Source of the DNA: Flavobacterium muglaense
Lineage (GTDB): Bacteria > Bacteroidota > Bacteroidia > Flavobacteriales > Flavobacteriaceae
NCBI RefSeq assembly: GCF_014305155.1
Contig: NZ_JACRUK010000018.1
Span: 1 to 64,000 of the forward strand
Direction of reading: 5' to 3'
DNA: 64,000 nt
Below the pieces are notes generated by a model, which saw only the letters and a program-made list of their open reading frames with translations, did no database searches and was not told the origin of the DNA. Shown here one piece after another: positions 7,621 to 16,272 of the stretch. A program made the translations under genes and the position numbers. Positions within the stretch are counted from its first letter, which is position 1; each line of letters opens with the position of its first letter.

Positions 7621-8241
7621 TTAAATAATATCGATACTTCCTTTACCCGCTCTTATTATAACAGGTTCATCACCAGATAAATCTACAATTGTAGAACCTA
7701 TATTATCTCCATATCCACCATCGATTACCATATCAACTAGGTTTTGCCATTTTTCAAAAATAAGTTCTGGATCAGTAGTGTATTCAATCACGTCATCTTC
7801 ATCATGAATAGAAGTCGATACAATAGGATTTCCTAACTGGCGTACAATTTCTAGCGCAATCGCATTATCAGGAACACGAATACCTACCGTTGTTTTTTTC
7901 TTAAACTCCTTGGGTAAATTATTATTACCTGGTAAAATAAAAGTATATGGGCCAGGCAATGCTCTTTTTAAAAGTTTAAATGTCGACGTATCGATTTGCT
8001 TTACGTAATCGGATATGTTACTTAAATCGTGACAAATAAAAGAGAAATTAGCTTTATCCAGCTTTATTCCTTTAATTTTTGCAATACGTTCTAATGCTTT
8101 TGTGTTAGTAATATCACATCCCAAACCGTAAACCGTGTCTGTTGGATATATCACCAAACCACCCTCTTTTAAAACCTTAACTACTTTGGCAATTGCTGCT
8201 TCGTTTGGTTTATCGGTATATATTTTTATAAATTGAGCCAT
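7621..8241 (-). CDS. Sua5/YciO/YrdC-family protein, YciO subgroup
   Basis: The family makes threonylcarbamoyl-AMP for tRNA t6A modification. This 206-residue member has the nucleotide-binding core GGLVIYPTDTVYGLGCDI, PGPYTFILPG, TVGIRVPDN and NPIVSTS, and a C-terminal STIVDLSGDEPVIIRAGKG. Details such as NFSFICHDLS, PGPYTFIL and VDLIIDGG-like VDMVIDGGYGD resemble E. coli YciO more than TsaC/YrdC. The basic KRxxxKP-type region is altered here to KGIKLDKANF. It may therefore be a YciO-type paralogue rather than the main t6A enzyme; no other copy is in the window. It is the last gene of a three-gene minus-strand run. Confidence 0.85.
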   Translation of the reverse strand: MAQFIKIYTDKPNEAAIAKVVKVLKEGGLVIYPTDTVYGLGCDITNTKALERIAKIKGIKLDKANFSFICHDLSNISDYVKQIDTSTFKLLKRALPGPYTFILPGNNNLPKEFKKKTTVGIRVPDNAIALEIVRQLGNPIVSTSIHDEDDVIEYTTDPELIFEKWQNLVDMVIDGGYGDNIGSTIVDLSGDEPVIIRAGKGSIDII

Positions 8242-8273
8242 TTTTTTTGTTTTAAATTTCTAACTGTTAGCAG

Positions 8274-8621
8274 TTATTTTTTCTTTTTACTTTTTAAAAC
8301 TCCACGTTCAGCAAAATCAAGTCCGTAATTAATCCATCTTTTCAATTGATTTTCTGTCAAAAGCACCTCTGGTTCAATAAACACAAATCCTTTCATTATT
8401 TTTCCCGTAAAATTCATCGGATTAACATAATTTTCTTCTAATAATGATTCATAAAACTCATCCATTACCCGAAGCATTAACTCCTCTTTCATGATTCCGA
8501 TACACATTTTATCATTGATCATGAAAGCATTTCCACCAAACATTTTCTTTTCTACAAAGCTAACGTTCAATTCTGTGAGTATGTTGTGAATTCTAATTGA
8601 TAATTGTTCGTTATAAGCCAT
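8274..8621 (-). CDS. TfoX/Sxy N-terminal domain protein
   Basis: This 115-residue protein contains the TfoX N-domain pattern: KKMFGGNAFMINDKMCIGI, LMLRV and a glycine-rich turn, MNFTGKIMKGFVFIEPE. It ends with a lysine-rich tail (LKSKKKK). In gamma-proteobacteria the full protein activates competence genes. Stand-alone N-domains such as this are widespread and uncharacterised, so competence should not be assumed. It lies 31 nt after the helicase gene and 32 nt before the YciO-type gene, consistent with one operon. Confidence 0.85.
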   Translation of the reverse strand: MAYNEQLSIRIHNILTELNVSFVEKKMFGGNAFMINDKMCIGIMKEELMLRVMDEFYESLLEENYVNPMNFTGKIMKGFVFIEPEVLLTENQLKRWINYGLDFAERGVLKSKKKK

Positions 8622-8652
8622 TAGAAAATCACTTTAAACATTAAATAAATTT

Positions 8653-10989
8653 TTATCCAATAATATCCAACTTTGCAAAACGCAATAATAATTTCTTAAT
8701 TCCGCCTACTTCAAACTTAATTTCTGCTTTTTTATCAGCTCCTACTCCTTCAATACTCACGACTTGTCCTCTTCCAAAACGTTCATGCATCACTAAATTT
8801 CCAGCAACTAATTGATTATCGAATAAATTAGCCCCACCTGATGGAGCATTAGTCCCCACAGGTTTTAATTTACGAACATTTACTTCTGGTTTAGCAGCAG
8901 AACCATTCGAATAATTAGGTGGTGGTGTTCCATTAGACGGTTTTGCTAAACGCATTTTTGATTTATCTACATCGCCAAAAATATCTTTATCAATCATCGA
9001 TTTATAACGATAATTAGTCTCTGCCGGTGTAAGATACTCTAAATATTGTGAATTAATTTCCTCAATAAAACGAGAGGGCTCACTATCAGTCAATTTACCC
9101 CAGCGGTAACGAGATTGCGCATAAGTAAGGTACGCCTGATGTTCCGCTCTTGTTAAAGCCACATAAAACAAACGGCGTTCTTCTTCTAGCTCACTTCTCG
9201 TACTCATACTCATGGCACTTGGAAACAAATCTTCTTCCATTCCCACCACAAATACATGAGGAAATTCTAGTCCTTTAGCCAAGTGAATGGTCATCAACGC
9301 CACACGGTCTTCATCGCTAGTATCTTTATCTAGATCTGTAGCCAAGGCCACATCTTCCATAAACTCAGACAAAGCTCCTCTTGCACCATCAATCTCACGT
9401 TGCCCTTCGGTAAAGTCTTTTATACCGTTTAAAAGCTCTTCTATATTTTGGATTTTAGCCATTCCTTCTGGAGTAGCATCTTTTTTCAATTCTTGAACTA
9501 ATCCTGTTTTTTTAGAAACATGTTCTGTAATATAAAAAGCATCTTGATTTTCATTGATCACCTGAAAACTTTGAATCATCGTGACAAAATCACGCAATCT
9601 TTGTTTTGTTCCCGAGTTTAATTTCAAATCAATTTTATCAATATTTTGCATGACTTCAAATATCGAACGCTTGTAGTGATTGGCCGCCACAGTCAATTTT
9701 TCGACTGTAGTATCACCAATTCCTCTAGCTGGATAATTGATCACACGCATCAATGCTTCTTCGTCCTTTGGATTAATCACCAAACGTAAATAACACAAAA
9801 CATCTTTTATTTCTTTTCTTTGATAAAAAGACAAACCACCATAAATACGATACGGAATATCACGCTTACGCAAAGCATCCTCCATGGCTCGCGACTGCGC
9901 ATTGGTACGGTACAAAATAGCAAACTGCCCATTAGTCATTTGGTTTTGCATCTTTTCTTCAAAAATGGTACTGGCCACAAAACGACCTTCTTCGGCATCT
10001 GTCATAGAACGATGCACTTTTATCTTTGGACCAAAATCATTGGCTGTCCATACAATTTTATCTAGTTTGGTTTTATTATTGTCAATGATCGTATTGGCTG
10101 CTTCAACAATATTTTTTGAAGAACGATAATTTTGCTCAAGCTTAAATGTTTTTACTCCTTCGTAATCTTTTTGGAAATTCAGGATATTATTGATATTGGC
10201 ACCACGAAACGCATAGATACTTTGCGCATCATCACCCACAACACATATATTTTGAAATTTATCCGATAAAGCCCTAACAATCAAATATTGGGAATGATTA
10301 GTATCTTGGTACTCATCCACCATGATATAACGAAAACGGTTTTGATATTTTGCTAAAACATCTGGAAAACGAGTTAGTAACTCATTGGTTTTTAACAACA
10401 AGTCATCAAAATCCATTGCTCCAGACTTAAAGCATTTCTCTACGTATTTTTGATACAACTCCCCCATTCTAGGTTTCTTAGACATCGCATCTGCTTCTTG
10501 CAAATCAGGGTCATTAAAGTAAGCCTTAACAGTAACTAAACTATTTTTAAAATTAGAAATCCTCCCTAAAACTTGTTTGGGTTTATAAACATCACGATCC
10601 AGTTGCATTTCTTTGATAATTCCTGAAATACAACGCAGTGAATCCTGCGAGTCATAAATAGTAAAATTAGAAGGATAACCCAGTTTGTCTGCCTCAGAAC
10701 GTAAGATACGAGCAAAAACAGAGTGAAAAGTTCCCATCCAAAGGTTTTTAGCTTCTCCAGAACCTACAATATCTGAGATTCGTTTTTTCATTTCACGCGC
10801 TGCCTTATTGGTAAAAGTGAGCGATAAAATATTGAAAGAATCAACTCCTTGACTCATTAAATATGCAATTCTAATGGTTAACACACGTGTTTTACCTGAT
10901 CCAGCACCTGCAATAATGATCATAGGGCCTTCTTTTTGTAAAACAGGTTCGCGTTGCGCTTCGTTAAGTTGAGAAATGTATTGTTGCAT
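8653..10989 (-). CDS. UvrD/PcrA-type superfamily 1 DNA helicase
   Basis: This 3'-5' helicase of 778 residues acts in nucleotide-excision and replication-associated repair. Motifs in order are Q-motif LNEAQREPV, Walker A GAGSGKTRVL near residue 27, motif II DEYQDTNHSQ, motif III VVGDDAQSIYAFRGA, motif IV KLEQNYRS, motif V MTIHLAKGLEFPHVF and motif VI RRLFYVALTRAE. The C-terminus ends with a small Tudor-like beta domain (HERFGRGQVVSIEG to LLLRFAKLDIIG), which in PcrA/UvrD contacts RNA polymerase. It is first in the operon with the tfoX-like and yciO-like genes. The exact UvrD, PcrA or Rep name is conventional. Confidence 0.93.
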   Translation of the reverse strand: MQQYISQLNEAQREPVLQKEGPMIIIAGAGSGKTRVLTIRIAYLMSQGVDSFNILSLTFTNKAAREMKKRISDIVGSGEAKNLWMGTFHSVFARILRSEADKLGYPSNFTIYDSQDSLRCISGIIKEMQLDRDVYKPKQVLGRISNFKNSLVTVKAYFNDPDLQEADAMSKKPRMGELYQKYVEKCFKSGAMDFDDLLLKTNELLTRFPDVLAKYQNRFRYIMVDEYQDTNHSQYLIVRALSDKFQNICVVGDDAQSIYAFRGANINNILNFQKDYEGVKTFKLEQNYRSSKNIVEAANTIIDNNKTKLDKIVWTANDFGPKIKVHRSMTDAEEGRFVASTIFEEKMQNQMTNGQFAILYRTNAQSRAMEDALRKRDIPYRIYGGLSFYQRKEIKDVLCYLRLVINPKDEEALMRVINYPARGIGDTTVEKLTVAANHYKRSIFEVMQNIDKIDLKLNSGTKQRLRDFVTMIQSFQVINENQDAFYITEHVSKKTGLVQELKKDATPEGMAKIQNIEELLNGIKDFTEGQREIDGARGALSEFMEDVALATDLDKDTSDEDRVALMTIHLAKGLEFPHVFVVGMEEDLFPSAMSMSTRSELEEERRLFYVALTRAEHQAYLTYAQSRYRWGKLTDSEPSRFIEEINSQYLEYLTPAETNYRYKSMIDKDIFGDVDKSKMRLAKPSNGTPPPNYSNGSAAKPEVNVRKLKPVGTNAPSGGANLFDNQLVAGNLVMHERFGRGQVVSIEGVGADKKAEIKFEVGGIKKLLLRFAKLDIIG

Positions 10990-11007
10990 GAAAATTTTCT
11001 ATTTATG

Positions 11008-11015
11008 CAAAAATA
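11008..11015 (-). promoter_or_regulatory. -7 box of the helicase operon
   Basis: The minus strand reads TATTTTTG, ending 19 nt before the ATG at 10989. A possible TTG lies about 24 bp upstream on that strand. Confidence 0.45.
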
Positions 11016-11022
11016 AGAATTT

Positions 11023-11348
11023 AAGATTTAATAAAGTTGCAACTGATACAATTTTAAAAAGCATTACTAAAGCCCTATCGAATGAAAGTCCATAGATTTG
11101 GTTGAGATAATGAAATTTTGTTGTGTAAAAACTTTAACGACAGCTTTACTGACTATTATCTTTCCAAAGATAACATTGATTTTCAAAGTTTTAAAAACTT
11201 GGAAACAGTAAAAAAAATTAATCCTTATAACATCTTAAATCTGTGGCTGAAACTCTCAAAAAATAAAGTGAAACACTGAAGTGCAAATCGATACTTATAT
11301 CCGTGATCCGTAAAAGGTGAGAAATAACTCTATTTGACTTACAACATG
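11023..11348. other. Gene-free spacer between helicase promoter and tauE
   Basis: No convincing reading frame is present. The stretch contains one copy (11080-11103) of a 24-bp sequence that recurs in inverted orientation at 25732-25755. No T-run terminator for the tauE gene was found. Confidence 0.5.
11080..11103 (+). repeat. 24-bp dispersed repeat, direct copy
   Basis: It begins GAATGAAAGTCCATAG and continues ATTTGGTT. It is identical to the reverse complement of 25732-25755. It lies in a gene-free spacer. Confidence 0.7.
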
Positions 11349-12119
11349 CTATTTTTTCCAAAAAACATCATAGGCAAACCTAATTAAAGTTCCCACGACA
11401 ACCACCAAAAAGAAAATTCGAATAAAACCATTCCCTTTATTAATAGCGAGCTTAGCCCCTAACCAGCCGCCAATTGCATTGCATGCAGCCATAGGTATTG
11501 CTATTGCCCAGATGATCTTCCCTTTGAGTGCAAACAAACAAATAGAACCAAAATTGGTCGCTAAATTCACCATCTTAGCATTTGCGGAAGCATGCAAAAA
11601 ATCAAATCCCATCAATGCAATGAAAGCAACCACCAAAAAACTGCCTGTTCCTGGACCTATAAAACCATCGTAAAAACCAACAATAACACTAATTAAAACC
11701 GAATTTAAAAGTAGCTTCCTGTTTGAAATATCACGTTCTACTTTTTGACCGAAATTTTTCTTAGCGTAGGTATAAATAGCTAATAAAGAAAGTATAAAAA
11801 GCAATAACGGCTTCATGAAATCATTACTCATATAGGTCAATATAGTTGATCCTAAAAATGCCGAAGGTAATGCCAAGGCCATCATTATCAATAAAATTTT
11901 CCAATTCATAGTTACCTTTTTCAAATATTGATAAGCTGCAAATGAAGTACCACTAAAAGCAGGGATTTTTAAAGTTCCTATTACCGTTGATACAGGTAAA
12001 CTAGGTAATAAAATCAATCCTGCAGGTGTTTGAATCAAACCACCACCACCAACAATGGCATCTATAAAACCAGCTGCAAAAGCTGCTACGCACAATAAAA
12101 TAATAATGTAATTCTCCAT
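11349..12119 (-). CDS. TauE/SafE-family membrane exporter
   Basis: This protein (256 aa from the chosen start) has about eight hydrophobic segments and the two duplicated family motifs: FIDAIVGGGGLIQTPAGLILL near the N-terminus and FYDGFIGPGTGSFLVVAFIAL in the second half. The family moves organic or inorganic sulfur compounds such as sulfite or sulfoacetate across the inner membrane; the substrate cannot be read here. A longer frame begins 16 codons earlier, but that start would lie inside the -7 box at 12165-12172, so MENYIIILLCVAAF is chosen. It appears to be a single-gene transcript. Confidence 0.87.
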   Translation of the reverse strand: MENYIIILLCVAAFAAGFIDAIVGGGGLIQTPAGLILLPSLPVSTVIGTLKIPAFSGTSFAAYQYLKKVTMNWKILLIMMALALPSAFLGSTILTYMSNDFMKPLLLFILSLLAIYTYAKKNFGQKVERDISNRKLLLNSVLISVIVGFYDGFIGPGTGSFLVVAFIALMGFDFLHASANAKMVNLATNFGSICLFALKGKIIWAIAIPMAACNAIGGWLGAKLAINKGNGFIRIFFLVVVVGTLIRFAYDVFWKK

Positions 12120-12164
12120 GAAAATATGCTTGTTGACTAAGTAGTGCTGAAAAAATCTATTGAA

Positions 12165-12172
12165 CAAAAGTA
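12165..12172 (-). promoter_or_regulatory. -7 box for the TauE-family gene
   Basis: The minus strand reads TACTTTTG, an exact TAnnTTTG match. It predicts a start site near 12158 and rules out the upstream alternative start codon at 12167. Confidence 0.5.
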
Positions 12173-12226
12173 CGATAGCCTAGTTGAAATAACATTATAA
12201 ATTTGATGTATTTCCGACAAAAAGTA

Positions 12227-12234
12227 TATTTTTG
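12227..12234 (+). promoter_or_regulatory. -33/-7 promoter for the 12255 gene
   Basis: TATTTTTG at 12227-12234 has a TTTG at 12202-12205, 21 bp upstream. The start codon is 20 nt past the -7 box. Confidence 0.55.
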
Positions 12235-12254
12235 CGTAACCTAAAAAACGACTA

Positions 12255-12776
12255 ATGGATTCGACTACAATCACCCAAGTACTTGCTTTTACACTTCCAT
12301 CTCTTATTACAGGAGCGGTAGCATATTATCTATTTGATGCTCATTTTAAAGATCAAAAAAATACAAGACGTTGGTTGTTACAAAAAGACAATCAGTCGGC
12401 GACTTTGCCGCTTCGTTTGCAGGCCTATGAACGCATGACTTTATTTATGGAACGTATCAATCCATCGCAATTGATGGTGCGTATTGCCCCACTTTCTAAT
12501 GACAAATATGAATACCGAAACTTAGTAATCGCACAAGTCGAACAAGAATTTGAACATAATTTAGCACAGCAAATTTATATTTCCAATGAATGTTGGTCGA
12601 TTGTTGTCACTGCTAAGAATGCTACCAATCAAATGATTCGGCTGGCTACCGAAAACGAAAAAGTTACTGATGCTGATAGTTTGAGGGAATTGATCATTTC
12701 AGACTTATTACAAAAATCTTCTCCAAGCAGCGCTGCCTTGGCTTTTATTAGAGACGAAGTAGGACAACTTTGGTAA
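12255..12776 (+). CDS. Membrane-anchored protein of unknown function (flavobacterial type)
   Basis: This 173-residue protein starts with one hydrophobic helix (about residues 9-27, LAFTLPSLITGAVAYYLFD). A mostly helical cytoplasmic body follows, including the notable run TLPLRLQAYERMTLFMERI and then NPSQLMVRI. I recall similar short proteins in flavobacterial genomes but cannot name a function. The gene converges on the M1 aminopeptidase with only 4 nt between stop codons. It has its own promoter. Confidence 0.7.
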   Translation: MDSTTITQVLAFTLPSLITGAVAYYLFDAHFKDQKNTRRWLLQKDNQSATLPLRLQAYERMTLFMERINPSQLMVRIAPLSNDKYEYRNLVIAQVEQEFEHNLAQQIYISNECWSIVVTAKNATNQMIRLATENEKVTDADSLRELIISDLLQKSSPSSAALAFIRDEVGQLW

Positions 12777-12780
12777 ATTT

Positions 12781-14844
12781 TTATTCTTTTAACAGGCGGT
12801 TCAATTGAAAATACTCACTATCATTTAAAGTAGGAAGTATTTTTTCGAATGCTAACCTGTTCTCTGAGTTTTTGAGCATTTTTCGAATAGTGTCACGACC
12901 AAATTTAGAAAATTGCCACATATGATGTGTAGTTGCATTGACCAAGTTTTTCAATACTTCATCATTTACAAGTTTGAAAGTTATTAATTTCTCTAAAGCA
13001 TTTTGCCTTGTTGTGGCCTCATAGCTAGTAGACGAATAACCTATTAATTGAGCAATTAATACAGTTTTATCTGCCGCATAGCTATCTGTAGAAAGTGCTA
13101 ACGATAACCACAATGTTTTTAAATTGTAATCATTAAAACCAATCCAATTTTTAGATTTTTGCAAATACTCTGCTCTATTCTCAGGAAAATTATTCCACAA
13201 ATAATACAAAGCAATTTCCTGGGTTTGATAGGATTTATCATCTAGTAAGCTTTCATAATTGATTCTAAATTCTTCTGGTATTTTAGATAATGATGCCGCA
13301 ACTGCTTGACGAACTTGAATATTATTTGTAGCCATAGCGACCTGTAGCAGTTCTTTTTTACCTGTAAAAGTTTCGCTTTTTAACTGATTAATTATCGCTT
13401 CTTTGACGGTGTGATACGCATCTGATTGTAGTGTTTTAGCAAAGAAAATCATTTTATCGACCAAGGGAATTTTCTTTAATTTTTCGATTTCTATAAGCAA
13501 AGAAGCTGTTTTATTTTTGAATAATAAATCATTAGCTTGCTGCGTATTAAAAGCTGTTGATTCTAGCCATACTTTACTAAATTCCTGAGTATCAAAACGG
13601 GATACTTTATTCACTTCATCAAAGAAATCTTGCGTGATCACCGTTTGGTAAGCATACTTGTTCAAATAGCTACAAACCGCTTTTTTGAATGCTTTGTCGC
13701 CAATGGATTCATGCAGTACAAAAAGTGCCCAAGCTCCTTTTTGATAAAAACTCAACGAACTTGCTTTAGCATTCAAAACCGGAATAGAATCGGTTCTAGA
13801 AGCATACTTTATTTGTTGTGCAGATTCATATAATTTAGAATAAAAATAATCGTCTCCATAGATTTTTCTCTCGGCTAATAAGGCATAATAAGTCGCAAAA
13901 CCTTCTTGTAACCAATGATGCTTTCCACTCTCGGCCGTAATCAAATCACCAAACCACTGATGTGCTAATTCATGCGCATTGACATTAACATACGAACGAT
14001 CTTCAAAACCTATTGAATCTACTACATACCTACTGGAAAATAAAGTGGCTGTCGTATTTTCCATCCCTGCATATAGGAAATCCCGAACCGGAATTTGCCT
14101 GTAAATTTTCCAAGGGTACTTCACTCCTATTTCCTTTTCTAGAAAATCAAACATTTCTTTTGAGTAACGATAGCTGGGTTCAAAATTAGCCTTATCCTTT
14201 GATTCATAATACAACTCTAAAGGAACACCCGATTTAGCCATTACAATTTCCTTTTCAAATTGACCTACCGTTAGCATTAATAAATACGAACTCATAGGCT
14301 TATCCATACTAAACTGCCAAATAGTTTGATCGTCCTTATTTACTTTTGATTTCAAAATACCATTTGAAACTACTTGATAATTGGTATCTACTTCAATTTG
14401 CATATTGAAAACAACTTTTTCATTGACATCATCAAAACTTGGAAACCAATTACTGGTATATCTTCCTTGACCTTGGGTCCAAATTTGTAGGTTACCTTTC
14501 TCTTCTAAACCTACAAAATACAGCGCTTGTTTTGGCTTAGCCAAATACTTAAAATGAATGGTATTGTTTCCTTTCTTAAAGTTCGAAACTAATAAAAGTT
14601 GCTTTTTTGTGTTGATAAATAGTACCTCCTTTTGATTGAATAGCACCTCCGAAAACTCCATGTTTTGAGCATCAATTTTAATAGTATCTACATCCTGCAA
14701 GATGGCAAACGAATAGTCCACCAAACCAGAAATCGATTTCTCCTCGAGGTTAACGCTAAGAGCTGCATGTACGGTTTTAAAATCGACAAATTGAGATTGT
14801 TGCGCTACTGCAAAAGAAGATATAAACAATAAAAGGTATTTCAT
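12781..14844 (-). CDS. M1-family zinc aminopeptidase
   Basis: This secreted or periplasmic 687-residue metalloprotease removes N-terminal residues from peptides. A signal peptide (MKYLLLFISSFAVAQ) precedes a beta-rich N-domain. The substrate-anchoring AGMEN lies at 259-263, the zinc site HELAH at 291-295, and the third ligand E314 in WLQEGFATY follows with the canonical 18-residue spacing. The C-terminal part, from about residue 460, is helical and resembles HEAT/ARM-like repeats. The RAYT gene lies 1 nt upstream on the same strand and may be co-transcribed. There is no obvious terminator between its 3' end and the convergent neighbour. Confidence 0.92.
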   Translation of the reverse strand: MKYLLLFISSFAVAQQSQFVDFKTVHAALSVNLEEKSISGLVDYSFAILQDVDTIKIDAQNMEFSEVLFNQKEVLFINTKKQLLLVSNFKKGNNTIHFKYLAKPKQALYFVGLEEKGNLQIWTQGQGRYTSNWFPSFDDVNEKVVFNMQIEVDTNYQVVSNGILKSKVNKDDQTIWQFSMDKPMSSYLLMLTVGQFEKEIVMAKSGVPLELYYESKDKANFEPSYRYSKEMFDFLEKEIGVKYPWKIYRQIPVRDFLYAGMENTTATLFSSRYVVDSIGFEDRSYVNVNAHELAHQWFGDLITAESGKHHWLQEGFATYYALLAERKIYGDDYFYSKLYESAQQIKYASRTDSIPVLNAKASSLSFYQKGAWALFVLHESIGDKAFKKAVCSYLNKYAYQTVITQDFFDEVNKVSRFDTQEFSKVWLESTAFNTQQANDLLFKNKTASLLIEIEKLKKIPLVDKMIFFAKTLQSDAYHTVKEAIINQLKSETFTGKKELLQVAMATNNIQVRQAVAASLSKIPEEFRINYESLLDDKSYQTQEIALYYLWNNFPENRAEYLQKSKNWIGFNDYNLKTLWLSLALSTDSYAADKTVLIAQLIGYSSTSYEATTRQNALEKLITFKLVNDEVLKNLVNATTHHMWQFSKFGRDTIRKMLKNSENRLAFEKILPTLNDSEYFQLNRLLKE

Positions 14845-14845
14845 T

Positions 14846-15406
14846 TTAATATGGATTTATGGAGTCCTGATTCCAATTTTTTGGATTGTTTTTTATATAA
14901 TAATAAATTTTATCAAACGAATTGTAATTCCGTACAATATGATCATGGTAATTGGATTGCCAAATTTTATTTTGTTTCGACCCGTCCAGCAGATTAATCT
15001 GTTTGGTTGTAACCGATTTAAAAATGGCAACAAATGACGAAATCGAATTAGGTTTACGTGATAAATTTTGTGGTTTTAATTCCGATTCCAATTCCGATTG
15101 TAGAGACGCACTGCAGTGCGTCTCTACGTCGTGCGTTTCCACAATTTCTATCAACAAATGAATGTGATTTGGCATAATAACCCAACCATGAAAAAACCAT
15201 TTTTCTCTAATAGCAATCGATTTTAATATTTCGATAGCAATAATTTTCCCATTCTCGTTTAAAATCATACAGTCATTTTCGATAGTTCCAAACATACACG
15301 CTCTATCATCTGTTACCAAAGTAATAAAATAGATAGCTTCACTGGAGTAATCCCAGTTTTTCAATCGATTTGACTCCGTTTGGTATTTATCTTTATATAA
15401 AGCCAT
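14846..15406 (-). CDS. REP-associated tyrosine transposase (RAYT, Y1/HUH family)
   Basis: This 186-residue HUH single-strand transposase-like protein carries the metal-binding HUH motif in MPNHIHLL. The C-terminal NYHDHIVRNYNSFDKIYYYI and following NNP are typical of RAYTs, which mobilise or maintain REP palindromes. The section after the HUH motif (VETHDVETHCSASLQSELES) is unusual. Its codons include a 28-bp perfect palindrome (15100-15127), a copy of which also lies between genes at 16246-16267. The palindrome therefore appears to have entered the gene without breaking the frame. The Y1 family is certain; whether the altered protein is active is not known. Confidence 0.9.
   Translation of the reverse strand: MALYKDKYQTESNRLKNWDYSSEAIYFITLVTDDRACMFGTIENDCMILNENGKIIAIEILKSIAIREKWFFHGWVIMPNHIHLLIEIVETHDVETHCSASLQSELESELKPQNLSRKPNSISSFVAIFKSVTTKQINLLDGSKQNKIWQSNYHDHIVRNYNSFDKIYYYIKNNPKNWNQDSINPY
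15100..15127. repeat. REP-like palindrome inside the RAYT coding sequence
   Basis: Each half is GTAGAGACGCACTG or its exact reverse complement, giving 28 bp of perfect symmetry. On the gene's strand it is read in frame as about nine codons (VETHCSASL). A degenerate half copy, GTGGAAACGCAC on the coding strand, lies directly upstream. Confidence 0.85.
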
Positions 15407-15456
15407 AAAAATGATCTGATTGTCAAAGTTACAAAGGTTTGCTGAACAAATCGAAC

Positions 15457-15464
15457 TAATTTTG
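15457..15464 (+). promoter_or_regulatory. -7 box for the diphthine-ammonia-ligase-like gene
   Basis: TAATTTTG is an exact TAnnTTTG match only 12 nt before the TTG proposed as start. The leader would be very short. Confidence 0.45.
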
Positions 15465-15476
15465 TAAGTTTACTAC

Positions 15477-16235
15477 TTGATAAATAATACAATCCCATTG
15501 AAAAACAAAGCCCTTTTTAACTGGAGCAGCGGAAAAGATTCTGCTCTAGCCTTATACAAAATTTCACAGAATCCAGAATTTGAAATTAATTGTTTGCTCA
15601 CTAGTGTGAATCAACAATTTCAGCGCATATCGATGCATGGTGTAAGAGTAGCACTATTACATCAACAAGCAGAAAGCATAGGATTGCCATTAGAAATCAT
15701 GCAAATTCCCGAAATGCCAACCATGGAAGTGTACGAAGCAGTTATGCAGGAAACATTGGGGAAATTAAAAAACCAAGGTGTGACCCATTCTATTTTTGGA
15801 GATATATTTCTAGAAGATTTGCGTAAATACCGCGAAGATAAATTAGAAACGATTGGTTTTCAAGGTGTTTTCCCGTTATGGAAAATCCCAACACACGACT
15901 TGATACAAGAATTCATTTTTTTAGGTTTTAAAACTATCGTGGTTTGTGTAAACGAACGCTATTTGGATAAGAGTTTTGTTGGTCGGATAATTGACCAAGA
16001 TTTCATTAACGATTTACCAGACAACGTTGATGTTTGTGGCGAAAACGGCGAATTCCACACTTTTACTTTCGACGGTCCAATATTTTCAAAACCTATTGAT
16101 TTTGAAATTGGAGAAATCGTTTACCGCAAATACGAGAAACCTGAAAAAGAAGAATCCTCAGATACTGCTTGTGATACTAGCGCTCCAGATGCTTTTGATT
16201 TTGGATTTTGGTATTGTGATTTATTAGAAAAATAA
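15477..16235 (+). CDS. Diphthine-ammonia-ligase-like ATP-pyrophosphatase
   Basis: This PP-loop enzyme of about 252 residues has the N-terminal nucleotide-binding motif FNWSSGKDSALALY, followed by HGVR and the conserved GDIFLEDLRKYRE. The C-terminal DVCGENGEFHTFTFDGP is the hallmark of the Dph6/adenine-nucleotide-alpha-hydrolase family. In eukaryotes it amidates diphthine on EF2. Bacteria lack diphthamide, so the bacterial substrate is different and unknown. No ATG precedes the PP-loop: the start must be TTG at 15477 or TTG at 15498, and the close promoter favours one of these. The REP palindrome lies 10 nt after the stop. Confidence 0.82.
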   Translation: MINNTIPLKNKALFNWSSGKDSALALYKISQNPEFEINCLLTSVNQQFQRISMHGVRVALLHQQAESIGLPLEIMQIPEMPTMEVYEAVMQETLGKLKNQGVTHSIFGDIFLEDLRKYREDKLETIGFQGVFPLWKIPTHDLIQEFIFLGFKTIVVCVNERYLDKSFVGRIIDQDFINDLPDNVDVCGENGEFHTFTFDGPIFSKPIDFEIGEIVYRKYEKPEKEESSDTACDTSAPDAFDFGFWYCDLLEK

Positions 16236-16245
16236 ATTTCTATAG

Positions 16246-16267
16246 GAGACGCACTGCAGTGCGTCTC
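16246..16267. repeat. Intergenic copy of the RAYT palindrome
   Basis: GAGACGCACTG followed by its reverse complement gives 22 bp of perfect symmetry. The right flank TAC matches the copy in the RAYT gene and the left flank is slightly altered (TATAG). It lies between two convergent genes and could also act as a bidirectional terminator. Confidence 0.85.
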
Positions 16268-16272
16268 TACTT

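Noticed and set aside
8274..8621. Competence (natural transformation) locus
   Set aside because: A lone TfoX N-terminal domain is not evidence of competence, and no com genes are present.
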